Assembly (NCBI GenBank): GCA_964292325.1
Contig: CAXYVG010000056.1
Location: 1-24,251 of the forward strand
DNA from: CTSoil-075 sp964292325
GTDB lineage: Bacteria; Bacillota; Negativicutes; DSM-13327
Length of the DNA: 24,251 nt
Direction of reading: 5' to 3'
A program made the translations under genes and the position numbers. Shown in pieces: positions 6,247 to 14,183 of the stretch. The notes beneath the pieces are model-generated. The model made no database searches, was not told where the DNA came from, and saw only the letters and a list, made by a program, of their open reading frames with translations. Positions within the stretch are counted from its first letter, which is position 1. Each line of letters begins with the position of its first letter.

Positions 6247-7929
6247 ATGCAAAAAATTCTGATTATTGGTGGGGTAGCAGCTGGTTTGAAAGCTGCTTCT
6301 AAGGCTAGAAGAGGCAATCCAGATGCTAAGATTACGGTCGTGGAAAAAGGTGAAATAATCTCGTATGGTGCTTGTGGCATGCCATATTATGTAGCAGGTC
6401 ACGTGAATGACATCACTGATTTGATGAAGACACCAGTCGGCGCAATGCGCAATCCAGTTTTTTTCAAAAATGTAAAGGATATTGAAGTGCTGGTCAATAC
6501 CTTGGCAACAGGTGTGGATAGAACAGGCAAAACAGTTACAGTGAAAAACCTTCTAACCAGTGAAGAATCTGTACTAAGCTATGATAAACTGGTTATCGCA
6601 ACTGGTGCTTTTCCAGTGAAACCGCCCCTGCCTGGGATTGAACTTGCGAATATTCGCCAACTATGGCATCCAGATGATGCGAAAGCAGTACGGCAAGGTC
6701 TAGAGACGAAACAGTTCAAAAATGCTGTTATTATTGGTGCAGGACTTGTTGGAATGGAAATGGCAGAAGCCTTGGCTAAATGGAATTTGAATATTACTGT
6801 GATTGAAATGAAAAATCAAATCTTTCCAGCTTTTCTTGACCCAGAAATTGCAGGGATAACGGCAAAATCTACTCGTGAAAAAGGAATAACAATCCTAACA
6901 GGTGAGAAGGTAACGGCATTTTCGGGGAATGGGAAGGTTGAAACGGTTGAAACAGATCAACGTAGCATTCCTGCTGATTTGGTAATCTTGGCCATTGGCG
7001 CCCGGCCGAATGTTGAACTGGCCCGTTCGGCTGGAATCAATATTGGCGTTACGGGTGGAATTGTGGTGGATGAATACCTTCGAACCAATGATCCAGATAT
7101 ATATGCTGGTGGCGATTGTATAGAAAATGTAAACATCCTGACGGGTGAAAAAGTTTTTGCGCCAATGGGTTCCACTGCGAATAAACATGGACGAATCATC
7201 GGTGAGAACCTATGTGGGGGAAATTCAACGTTTCGTGGTGTCTTAAACACTGTGGCAGTGAAGGTCTTAGACCTTAACGTAGGTAAGACAGGCCTTACAG
7301 AAGCCGATGTGAAACGACTGGGTTACAACTATATCACGGTGATGACTGCAGGACATGATAAACCTCATTATATGCCTGGGGCAAAACTAATCCGTGTAAA
7401 GCTGATTGTAGATGTGGATACTCGTAAAATATTAGGTATGCAGGCTGTCGGCGAGGGCGATGTTTCAAAAAGAGTAGATGTGGTAGCGACAACGTTGCTA
7501 TTTGGTGGCACGATCGATGATTTATTTGACATTGATTTATCCTATGCTCCTCCTTATAATTCACCGATTGATAATGTGGCTGTAGCGGCTAATGCAGCAA
7601 TGAATAAGTTAGTGGGTAAATTTAAGGGGATATCAAGTCTTGCGGCTAAGGAAATGATGGAGATGGGGAACGCTATTTTTCTAGACGTGCGCAGTCCAGA
7701 AGAGTGTGAACAAATAAGACTGGCAAAGTACCCAAATATACAGTATATTCCTCTGGGACAGCTTCGTAATCGAGTGAATGAACTCAATAAGGATAATGAA
7801 ATCGTTGCCTTTTGTAAAATCAGTCTACGTGGGTATGAAGCAGAAGGAATTTTGGAAGGTGCAGGATTTGAAAATGTCAAAGTGCTAGAGGGCGGCATTG
7901 TTTCTTGGCCTTATGAGTGTGATAAGTAA
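6247..7929 (+). CDS. CoA-disulfide/persulfide reductase with C-terminal rhodanese domain
   Basis: This 560-residue flavoprotein of the pyridine nucleotide-disulfide oxidoreductase family has an N-terminal FAD-binding GGVAAG motif (residues 8-13) and a single redox cysteine, Cys43, in SYGACGMPYY, as in CoA-disulfide reductases. An NAD(P)H-binding GAGLVGMEMAEAL follows near residue 163, and AGGDC binds FAD. The C-terminal ~95 residues form a rhodanese domain with FLDVRSPEE and active-site Cys523 in the loop CKISLR. This architecture matches CoADR-Rhd and NADH-dependent persulfide reductases, which reduce CoA or low-molecular-weight persulfides and polysulfides in the cytoplasm. The ribosome binding site is AAGGGAGA. 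A strong terminator follows. The exact substrate (polysulfide, CoA-persulfide or disulfide) cannot be read from sequence. Confidence 0.93.
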   Translation: MQKILIIGGVAAGLKAASKARRGNPDAKITVVEKGEIISYGACGMPYYVAGHVNDITDLMKTPVGAMRNPVFFKNVKDIEVLVNTLATGVDRTGKTVTVKNLLTSEESVLSYDKLVIATGAFPVKPPLPGIELANIRQLWHPDDAKAVRQGLETKQFKNAVIIGAGLVGMEMAEALAKWNLNITVIEMKNQIFPAFLDPEIAGITAKSTREKGITILTGEKVTAFSGNGKVETVETDQRSIPADLVILAIGARPNVELARSAGINIGVTGGIVVDEYLRTNDPDIYAGGDCIENVNILTGEKVFAPMGSTANKHGRIIGENLCGGNSTFRGVLNTVAVKVLDLNVGKTGLTEADVKRLGYNYITVMTAGHDKPHYMPGAKLIRVKLIVDVDTRKILGMQAVGEGDVSKRVDVVATTLLFGGTIDDLFDIDLSYAPPYNSPIDNVAVAANAAMNKLVGKFKGISSLAAKEMMEMGNAIFLDVRSPEECEQIRLAKYPNIQYIPLGQLRNRVNELNKDNEIVAFCKISLRGYEAEGILEGAGFENVKVLEGGIVSWPYECDK

Positions 7930-7938
7930 AGGTATTAG

Positions 7939-7987
7939 AAACCTGTATTCATTAGCTTGATTCAGTCAAGGTAATGAATACAGGTTT
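7939..7987. terminator. Intrinsic terminator between convergent genes
   Basis: A 16-bp perfect stem (7939-7954 against 7972-7987) contains an inner CTTGA/TCAAG stem and is followed by a T-rich run. It ends the reductase operon and could also act on the convergent YeiH gene. Confidence 0.85.
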
Positions 7988-8033
7988 ATTTTCTTATGGG
8001 AGTCATAATGGTTTTATAGATATGACAGTTTGT

Positions 8034-9020
8034 TCACCATATTTGCAAATAGTGTTGTGACAAAAGTGATACAAGCGCTACTGCTACCCAGCAAGATAGG
8101 CCAAGTAGGATGGGTTTCATACCATTACTGATAAGAGATTTAAGATGTGTAGTAAGACCGATAGCAGTGAGTGCCATGATGATCAAAAACTTTCCTATTT
8201 CAGCAAAAAAAGTGCAAATTGATGGTGAAATAAATCCGATTGTATTGATAATTGAAGCTACTAAGAAACCTAAAATAAACCATGGAAATATTTTTACAAT
8301 ATTAAAACTACCATTATGAGAGTTTTTTCTTGCTGTAAAAATTGCAAGTGCTAATGTAATGGGGACAATCATGAGAGCACGAGTCAGTTTTACGATAGTG
8401 GCAAAGTTACCAGCTTCATTACTATAAGAATATCCTGCGGCTACAACAGAAGAAGTATCATTGATTGCAGTTCCTGCCCACATACCAAAGCCAATATTAC
8501 TCATAGCAAGTAGATGTCCTATAAAAGGAAAAATAAAAACAGCAGCGATATTAAATAAAAAGATGGTGGATATCGAATAAGCGACATCTTTTTCACTAGC
8601 TGATATTACAGGAGCCGTTGCGGCAATTGCTGATCCACCGCAAATTGCTGTGCCTACGCCGATGAGAATGCTTGTATTTCCTGGTAGTTTTAAAGAACGA
8701 CCGACAAGCCATGCAGTGATGAATGCAGTAGTTAATGTGAAAATTATGATGTATAGAGATTGGCTACCTACTTTAAAAACATTAAATAAATTCATTTCAA
8801 AACCAAGTAATATAATGGAAGCTTGTAGTATTATTTTTGCTGTAAAGCGAATACCAGTATCATAAATCGTTGGTCTTTTCCAAAAGGCAGCGATCATGCC
8901 AAATAGTATTCCAAATACTGGACCTCCTATTAAAGGAATGAATGTTCCTAACAACCAAGCCGGAAGTGCTAGAATCATAACGATAAAAACTCCTGGGAAA
9001 ATGTGTACAATGTTTGTCAT
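8034..9020 (-). CDS. YeiH/UPF0324 family membrane protein (putative sulfate exporter)
   Basis: This 328-residue integral membrane protein has about ten hydrophobic segments and the family motif GTAICGGSAIAATAPVI. UPF0324 (YeiH) proteins are annotated as putative sulfate exporters, but transport has little direct proof. The start at 9018-9020 is chosen because AAAGGAGAGG sits a few nt upstream; a frame starting at 9050 lies upstream of that site. The gene is divergent from a LysR regulator, the same arrangement as yeiH-yeiE in enterobacteria, so the LysR protein probably controls it. Its position next to a persulfide-reductase operon is consistent with sulfur metabolism. Confidence 0.9.
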   Translation of the reverse strand: MTNIVHIFPGVFIVMILALPAWLLGTFIPLIGGPVFGILFGMIAAFWKRPTIYDTGIRFTAKIILQASIILLGFEMNLFNVFKVGSQSLYIIIFTLTTAFITAWLVGRSLKLPGNTSILIGVGTAICGGSAIAATAPVISASEKDVAYSISTIFLFNIAAVFIFPFIGHLLAMSNIGFGMWAGTAINDTSSVVAAGYSYSNEAGNFATIVKLTRALMIVPITLALAIFTARKNSHNGSFNIVKIFPWFILGFLVASIINTIGFISPSICTFFAEIGKFLIIMALTAIGLTTHLKSLISNGMKPILLGLSCWVAVALVSLLSQHYLQIW

Positions 9021-9055
9021 ATATACCTCTCCTTTCATTATTAGGATCATAACAT

Positions 9056-9084
9056 TTGAAAATTACTATGTAAAATACTATAAT
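9056..9084 (+). promoter_or_regulatory. Promoter of the LysR regulator gene
   Basis: TTGAAA (9056-9061) and a perfect TATAAT (9079-9084) are 17 bp apart, on the plus strand. Confidence 0.6.
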
Positions 9085-9093
9085 ATATTAAAA

Positions 9094-9115
9094 ACTATAG
9101 GTATTTACCTATAGT
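9094..9115. promoter_or_regulatory. 22-bp palindrome, likely LysR binding site
   Basis: ACTATAGGTA (9094-9103) and TACCTATAGT (9106-9115) are perfect complements around TT. The site lies in the yeiH-LysR divergent region and includes a T-N11-A pattern typical of LysR-type regulators. It sits just downstream of the LysR -10 box, consistent with negative autoregulation. Confidence 0.6.
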
Positions 9116-9130
9116 GAAAAGAGTGAGATT

Positions 9131-10006
9131 ATGACGTTAAGGCATTTGATGATTTTTCTATGTGTTTATGATGAAGGAAATATGACAGCTGCCGCGGCAA
9201 AACTTTATATTGCACAGCCGTCTGTAAGCCAGGCGATCAGAGAACTTGAGAAGTATTATAATGTGAGATTATTCGAGAGACTGGGAAGAAAGTTGTTTAT
9301 TACTGTTGCTGGACAAAAATTAGTAACCTATGCTAGGCATATTGTACATTTAAGTAAGGAAGCAGAAGAGGCTATGCGTGAAATTCATCAGAATGCAGTC
9401 ATCAGAGTTGGTGCCAGTGTTACTGTTGGAACCTGTATCTTGAATGAAATCATTATAGAATTTAGTAAGCAGAATCCTCATGTCAAAATGACGGCATCCG
9501 TTCATAATACAACAGTAATTGAGGGGATGTTATTGGCAGATGAATTAGACATTGGTCTAGTAGAAGGTAAGGTTCATTCTCAAGGAGTAGTAAGCCAGCA
9601 TTTTATGGATGATGAACTTGTATTAGTGACAAGTATTTCTCATCCTTTAACAAAAAAGAGTAGAGTGAAAGCAGCAGATGTTGATAACATGGAATTTATA
9701 GTAAGGGAGGAAGGTAGCGGTACTCGTGAATTGTTTGAGTCAGTGATGGTGAGCAAAGGTATAAATTGGAAGGTTGTTGGAACGTATAATAATGCAGAGA
9801 CCATCAAAAAATTTGTGTCAACTGGATTGGGAATTTCAGTGATATCAAGGATGGCAGTAAAAAAAGAAGTAGAAAGGAATGAATTAGCGATTGTAGACAT
9901 AGAGGGAGTGTATTTTAAAAGGCATTTTAGCATTGTCCATCATAAAAATAAATTTATTGTGCCAGTATTAGATGATTTTATGCAAGTATGTCGTAGTTAT
10001 TGCTGA
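9131..10006 (+). CDS. LysR family transcriptional regulator (YeiE-like by context)
   Basis: This 291-residue LysR-type regulator has its N-terminal winged helix-turn-helix at residues 3-60 (NMTAAAAKLYIAQPSVSQAI, then LEKYYNVRLFER). A two-lobed substrate-binding effector domain covers about residues 88-290. Length is normal. It diverges from the YeiH-type exporter gene and presumably regulates it. The stop codon at 10004-10006 directly abuts a degenerate recombinase fragment, so the last few codons may have been altered by the insertion event. The effector is unknown. Confidence 0.92.
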   Translation: MTLRHLMIFLCVYDEGNMTAAAAKLYIAQPSVSQAIRELEKYYNVRLFERLGRKLFITVAGQKLVTYARHIVHLSKEAEEAMREIHQNAVIRVGASVTVGTCILNEIIIEFSKQNPHVKMTASVHNTTVIEGMLLADELDIGLVEGKVHSQGVVSQHFMDDELVLVTSISHPLTKKSRVKAADVDNMEFIVREEGSGTRELFESVMVSKGINWKVVGTYNNAETIKKFVSTGLGISVISRMAVKKEVERNELAIVDIEGVYFKRHFSIVHHKNKFIVPVLDDFMQVCRSYC

Positions 10007-10007
10007 T

Positions 10008-10183
10008 TTGCCACGACTTTATCTGACATCGCTTTCGGTCTTTTTCCGCGAATAGTACGTTCGCGGATTTTTTTTCAAAGGCTGCTACAGCTCCGCGGAT
10101 ACTAAAGAAAAGTTTTCCTTCGGGGCTGATCTCATAGTCGCCAGTGACGAATAGTAAATGAAAATGGCTTCCATTTGTATAGA
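10008..10183 (-). pseudogene. Remnant of a serine recombinase joined to part of a small element ORF
   Basis: 10010-10156 aligns to 15181-15331 at roughly 90% identity by eye, covering recombinase residues about 103-153. A 4-nt deletion near 10070 breaks the frame. Immediately after, 10158-10180 matches 15802-15824 (22 of 23 bases), the start of the small plus-strand ORF upstream of the intact recombinase. About 470 bp present between these two segments in the intact copy are missing. The fragment has the same orientation as the intact gene, so it is a decayed second copy of the same element, now non-functional. Confidence 0.85.
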
Positions 10184-10208
10184 AAAAGATGGATTTTAAT
10201 TTATTTTT

Positions 10209-10236
10209 GTGTTACTATTTTAAATATTAGTAGCAC
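10209..10236. repeat. Inverted repeat upstream of the ECF-TonB operon
   Basis: GTGTTACTA (10209-10217) pairs with TAGTAGCAC (10228-10236), one G-T wobble in nine. It has no T tail, so it may be an operator rather than a terminator. The rest of 10184-10313 shows no gene. Confidence 0.3.
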
Positions 10237-10313
10237 GAACGGGAGCGTATATTATAATAAGAGAGCTTGAGAGTGTTACTCAGTACTAAAAAAATAAAGA
10301 AAAGAGTGAACAA

Positions 10314-10829
10314 ATGAATCAAACAGGTAGGTTAATTGGTAGCTCAGCGTTTATCGCTCTTGGGATCATTTTCCCAATGGTTTTTCATTCATTTGGAGCC
10401 TCAGGCTCGATCTTTTTGCCTATGCACTTTCCTGTTCTCATTGCAGGATTGTTTTTAGGACCTTATTCTGGGTTTATGGTAGGAGTATTTGCGCCAATTC
10501 TTAGCAGTTTTTTAACCGGTATGCCGCCGGTCATGCCAGTGCTTCCTGTCATGATTGTAGAACTTAGTATATATGGTGTTGTCAGCGGTTACGTATATCG
10601 AAGTAAAAGTTGTAATCTGCTAGTGGCATTACTGTGTTCAATGCTTGCTGGTAGACTTGCTGCAATCATCATTGTTTATACCATGGCGACTATGCTACAT
10701 ATCAATCTAAACCCTATAGCTTATGTAACTACTGGTGTAGTGACTGGACTTCCAGGTATTATCATTCAGTTCATCACAGTACCCTTATTGGTGAAACGCC
10801 TTCAATCGGCATTTACAAAATATTATTAA
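10314..10829 (+). CDS. ECF transporter S component, substrate unknown
   Basis: This 171-residue membrane protein has five to six hydrophobic segments and fits the ECF S-component (substrate-capturing) family; features include FLPMHFPVLIAGLFLGP and a small-residue-rich first helix. S components bind a vitamin, metal or similar ligand and normally work with an EcfA-EcfA'-EcfT energizing module. No such module is in the window, so it may share one encoded elsewhere or act alone. It starts the operon with a TonB receptor 15 nt downstream, then a methyltransferase and a CbiK-like remnant. That context suggests a tetrapyrrole, corrinoid or metal chelate as ligand (inference). The ribosome binding site (AAGAGTG) is weak. 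Confidence 0.8.
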   Translation: MNQTGRLIGSSAFIALGIIFPMVFHSFGASGSIFLPMHFPVLIAGLFLGPYSGFMVGVFAPILSSFLTGMPPVMPVLPVMIVELSIYGVVSGYVYRSKSCNLLVALLCSMLAGRLAAIIIVYTMATMLHINLNPIAYVTTGVVTGLPGIIIQFITVPLLVKRLQSAFTKYY

Positions 10830-10844
10830 GTAGGTGATTTAACG

Positions 10845-12860
10845 ATGAATCGAAAAAGACTAGTTTTAAAGGTATTAATGGCACTTACAGTGGTTTCCTC
10901 ATCCGTGTATGCATCAGAAGTGCCAAGCTACGACATGCAAGAAATTATAGTAAGCGCGGATGCTGTCAAACCTGCATTATCTACCGATACTATCAATGTA
11001 CAAACGGTAAGTCCTGGCAAAGCATCATCCATTCCAGATCTCCTTCAACAAGTCACTGGTATTGATGTTCAGAGAAGGACTTCCGCTGGAGACAATCAAG
11101 ATGGAACAGTTGTTATGCGTGGTGTAGACTCTCGGAGATTTACCGTACTGGTCGATGGCCGTCCTATTAATATGTCTGGTGTCATGGGTGGAAGTTATGT
11201 AGATTGGAACTCAATTCCACTTAATACAGTTGATAAGATACAAATTATAAAAGGTGCGAAAGCTGCTGCTTATGGTAATACCGAAGGGGGAGTCATTAAT
11301 ATCATAACCAAAGATCCCTCGAAAAACGGTGGTGAAGTGAGCATCCTTGCGGGTCAAAACAGTAAGTATCAATATCGGTTCAACTATGGAGGAAAAGAAG
11401 AGCGTCTGGGATGGAGCGTTTATGCTAATAAAACAGGCGAAAATGCATTTTTACGTAACAATGATTATGATGGAGAGCAGTATGGTATTAAGCTTAAGTA
11501 TGATATAACGGACAAAGATGCTATCAAATTTAATTATAATCATGCTGAAGAAAAGCGAGGATTAATACTTGCAAATTATGTAGGTGCTCCAAATGGTTAC
11601 GACCCTCATTTTCCTATAATATCAGCAACAGATGCAGAAGCGTTTTTTGATGGAACCGCTGCAAATCCAGGGGCATATTTGCAAAAGACTCTTAATAATT
11701 GGGATAGTACGTGGGTTCATAAAACGAATAGAGGTTTTACAGCATTAACGTACTGGAAGAATGATGAGAGTAGGCGGGAAGTCAATGTTTCATCAACAGG
11801 AACCGTTACGCTTGATCGTACCGTCGTAGCTGATAAATCAAGTGGATGGCAGGTATCTGGTGAAGAGAAGATCGATAAAAATAGATTTGGTTATGGCGCC
11901 GATTATAAGCAACTACGCTATGATTATGGTTCGTATAGTACTGGCTCCGGGATGGCGTTATTTCCATCACAAAAGATAAATTTATTCGGTGCATATCTTG
12001 AGAACACTTGGTCGTTAGATAAACGCTGGACGGGAAATATTGGTCTTCGTTACGATCGTATGTCTGGTAGTGGTGATGCAGACTCTACTACACGTAATGC
12101 TGATTACAATGCGGTATCGCCTAAAGTGAATTTTTCGTTTCGTAATAATCAAAACATGACTACATTTATTTCAGCAAATCGTTTATGGCGGGCTCCAAGC
12201 ATGGCTGAGTTTTATTGGTGGTCAAAAAATTATGCAAGTAGTGTTCCAGCGGTAATTGGTGCAGGAAAAGATCTAAAACCTGAAAAAGGGATGAATTACG
12301 AAATAGGTGTTGAAAAGCGCGTATCTAGTAAATATTCCACAAAAGTGTCTGTTTATTATCAAGATATCAATGATTATATAAACTTTTTACATAAGTGGCC
12401 CTTCTCTTGTTACAATATTGACCAAGCTAAAATATGGGGTTTTGAGTGGGAAAACACATATAAATTGACAACAAATTCACAACTTCAACTGAACTACACC
12501 AACCAACATACGAAAAAGTATGGTGTAAATTCCGCAGATCATAATGGATTGCCAGGTGAATTAGATTATCGTCCAGAACATAAAGTTTCATTAGCTTATC
12601 AACTTGATACAAAACCATGGCAATTGCGGTACACGATGAATTATACAGGTCGTCAGAGTGCAAACTATCCATATGGTTCAGCGAGTGCTGTTACGATTGG
12701 TGGTTATGTTGTCCATAATCTTTCTGCCGTCCGGCAGATGGGTGGCGGTAGAACGTTAACCGTATCATTAGATAATATATTCAATAAAAATTATGTCGAG
12801 CAATATAATTACGCGATGCAAGGCAGAGTCTTCAGCGCATCATTAACGCAAAAACTATAA
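10845..12860 (+). CDS. TonB-dependent outer-membrane receptor
   Basis: This 671-residue receptor has a signal peptide (residues 1-23, cleavage likely after SVYA), a TonB-box-like MQEIIVSA (31-38), a plug domain (about 45-160, with VVMRGVDSRRFTVLVDGRP and the closing GGVINIITK) and a beta-barrel for the rest. Such receptors import scarce ligands (siderophores, heme, cobalamin) through the outer membrane using TonB-ExbBD energy. This indicates a diderm cell. The C-terminal residue is Leu rather than the more usual Phe. It sits between an S component and a methyltransferase; together they would move one ligand across outer and inner membranes. The ligand cannot be read from sequence. Confidence 0.93.
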   Translation: MNRKRLVLKVLMALTVVSSSVYASEVPSYDMQEIIVSADAVKPALSTDTINVQTVSPGKASSIPDLLQQVTGIDVQRRTSAGDNQDGTVVMRGVDSRRFTVLVDGRPINMSGVMGGSYVDWNSIPLNTVDKIQIIKGAKAAAYGNTEGGVINIITKDPSKNGGEVSILAGQNSKYQYRFNYGGKEERLGWSVYANKTGENAFLRNNDYDGEQYGIKLKYDITDKDAIKFNYNHAEEKRGLILANYVGAPNGYDPHFPIISATDAEAFFDGTAANPGAYLQKTLNNWDSTWVHKTNRGFTALTYWKNDESRREVNVSSTGTVTLDRTVVADKSSGWQVSGEEKIDKNRFGYGADYKQLRYDYGSYSTGSGMALFPSQKINLFGAYLENTWSLDKRWTGNIGLRYDRMSGSGDADSTTRNADYNAVSPKVNFSFRNNQNMTTFISANRLWRAPSMAEFYWWSKNYASSVPAVIGAGKDLKPEKGMNYEIGVEKRVSSKYSTKVSVYYQDINDYINFLHKWPFSCYNIDQAKIWGFEWENTYKLTTNSQLQLNYTNQHTKKYGVNSADHNGLPGELDYRPEHKVSLAYQLDTKPWQLRYTMNYTGRQSANYPYGSASAVTIGGYVVHNLSAVRQMGGGRTLTVSLDNIFNKNYVEQYNYAMQGRVFSASLTQKL

Positions 12861-12877
12861 TCTTTATGGAGGGAACA

Positions 12878-13477
12878 ATGAGTAAAAGTGAGCAAGAATT
12901 TTTCGATCAACTTGCGGAGCGATGGGATGATATGCGTTCTCTTGACTCTGCTAGAATTGAAGGTTTAGTGAATATGGTGGGCTTTCAAGAGGGGGACCAC
13001 GTTCTTGATGTCGGTTGTGGTACTGGCGTTTTAGTACCCTTCGTACAGAATGTAATTGGAGAACGTGGTTTAGTTACATCAGTTGACTTTTCGAGTAAAA
13101 TGATTGAACGAGCAATAGAGAAGCATAAAGAAAGAATAGGTGTAAAGTTTGTAGTTGCTGATATTATGAAATTCCAGCCTGAATGCGATTTTGATAAAAT
13201 CATTTGCTTTAATTTTTTCCCTCACGTTACTGATAAATCACAGTTTCTCAAGAAAATGCTGAATATGTTGGCGAAGGATGGATGTTTAGTCATTATGCAT
13301 GACATTTCGCGAGCTGCCGTTAATTCGATACATGGACAGTGTGATGCAGTGAAGAATGATCGATTGGCTGAAGGAGATAAAATTGCCAATCTATTCACGG
13401 AATTTGGTTATCATGTAACCGAGATTATTGATAATGACGTCATCTATTTTATTAAAGGTTTACGAGCTAACTGTTAA
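12878..13477 (+). CDS. Class I SAM-dependent methyltransferase
   Basis: This 199-residue protein has a Rossmann-type SAM-binding motif I, VLDVGCGTG (42-50), an acidic ligand in SVDFSSKM, and motif IV-like IICFNFFPHV. The start at 12878 is chosen because GGAGGG lies 5 nt upstream; an in-frame ATG at 12866 overlaps that site. It is 17 nt after the TonB receptor and co-transcribed. The substrate is unknown; it may modify the imported compound or its carrier. The segment HDISRAAVNSIHGQCDAVKNDRL near the C-terminus is not one I can assign to a characterised enzyme. Confidence 0.88.
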   Translation: MSKSEQEFFDQLAERWDDMRSLDSARIEGLVNMVGFQEGDHVLDVGCGTGVLVPFVQNVIGERGLVTSVDFSSKMIERAIEKHKERIGVKFVVADIMKFQPECDFDKIICFNFFPHVTDKSQFLKKMLNMLAKDGCLVIMHDISRAAVNSIHGQCDAVKNDRLAEGDKIANLFTEFGYHVTEIIDNDVIYFIKGLRANC

Positions 13478-13501
13478 ATAGCGAGTGTTGCTGATACTTC
13501 T

Positions 13502-13603
13502 ATGGATAAAAAAGCTATTTTAGTAGTTGGGGCATGGTGGTGTCAATCCATCCAATACTGCCTATGCTGCCTTACAAGTAATTCAACTATTTTACTTAAT
13601 TGA
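13502..13603 (+). pseudogene. Frameshifted fragment of a CbiK-like sirohydrochlorin cobaltochelatase
   Basis: Reading from ATG at 13502 gives MDKKAILVVG. With one G removed from the GGGG run at 13529-13532, the frame continues as GHGGVNPSNTAYAALQ, then VIQLFYLIEK. This resembles the central block of CbiK (in Salmonella, approximately KVVFMGHGASHHAFAAYACL), which contains a metal-binding His. Only about 35 codons of a ~260-residue protein remain, so the gene is broken. It lies 24 nt after the methyltransferase, in the orientation of the ECF-TonB operon. If correct, that operon handled a tetrapyrrole or cobalt-related ligand. The match is from memory of the family. Confidence 0.5.
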
Positions 13604-13635
13604 AAAAATCTCCAGCCATTGGCTGGAGATTTTTT
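13603..13635. terminator. Bidirectional intrinsic terminator
   Basis: A perfect 15-bp stem (13603-13617 against 13621-13635), core ATCTCCAGCC/GGCTGGAGAT, is flanked by A6 and T6. It terminates both the ECF-TonB operon and the facing ABC ATPase gene. Confidence 0.9.
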
Positions 13636-13647
13636 ATATAGCAGAGG

Positions 13648-14160
13648 CTACGATGTTTTGTTGTTTAGTACCTCATCACGCAAAATAGACCAGATGGATT
13701 GAAATAACTCATTATAATAAACCGACGTACGAATGGTGGCGATATCACGAGGGCGGGGGAGGTCGATATTGATGATCGTCTTAATCGTACCAGGATGAGC
13801 TGCCATGACCATGATTCTATCACCTAAACATAAAGCTTCGTCAATGCTATGTGTAATAAAAACCGTGGTCTTTTTTGTACCTTCCCATATGCGTAGCAAT
13901 TCTTGTTGTAGAATCAGTCTATTTTGTTCATCAAGAGCACCAAATGGTTCATCCATTAGTAATACTTCAGGATCGTTGGCAAAGGCGCGAGCTACACTGA
14001 CCCGTTGTTTCATACCACCCGACAGTTGCGATGGATATGCATGAGTAAATTTACTAAGACCAATCATGTTTATATAATGTTCGGCAATTATATTTCGTTC
14101 TTTTTTAGCTATCCCTCGCATGCGCAGTCCATAACTAACATTATCGATTACTGTCATCCA
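13648..14160 (-). pseudogene. ABC transporter ATPase (SsuB/TauB type), N-terminal half missing
   Basis: The remaining ~170 residues contain WMTVIDNVSYGL, the ABC signature LSGGMKQR, Walker B VLLMDEPFGALD and the H-loop FITHSIDEAL. The family is the nitrate/sulfonate/taurine importer ATPases, normally ~250 residues. The Walker A and Q-loop part (~80 residues) is missing. The frame stays open past the ATG at 14155 to TGG (14158-14160), which fits the family's conserved Pro-Trp-Met/Leu-Thr. Upstream of this the sequence no longer resembles the family and soon runs into the recombinase gene. The break at about 14160/14161 is therefore the probable insertion point. Permease and binding-protein genes are not in the window. 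Confidence 0.85.
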
Positions 14161-14183
14161 AGATACACAAATACGTAAAAAAA

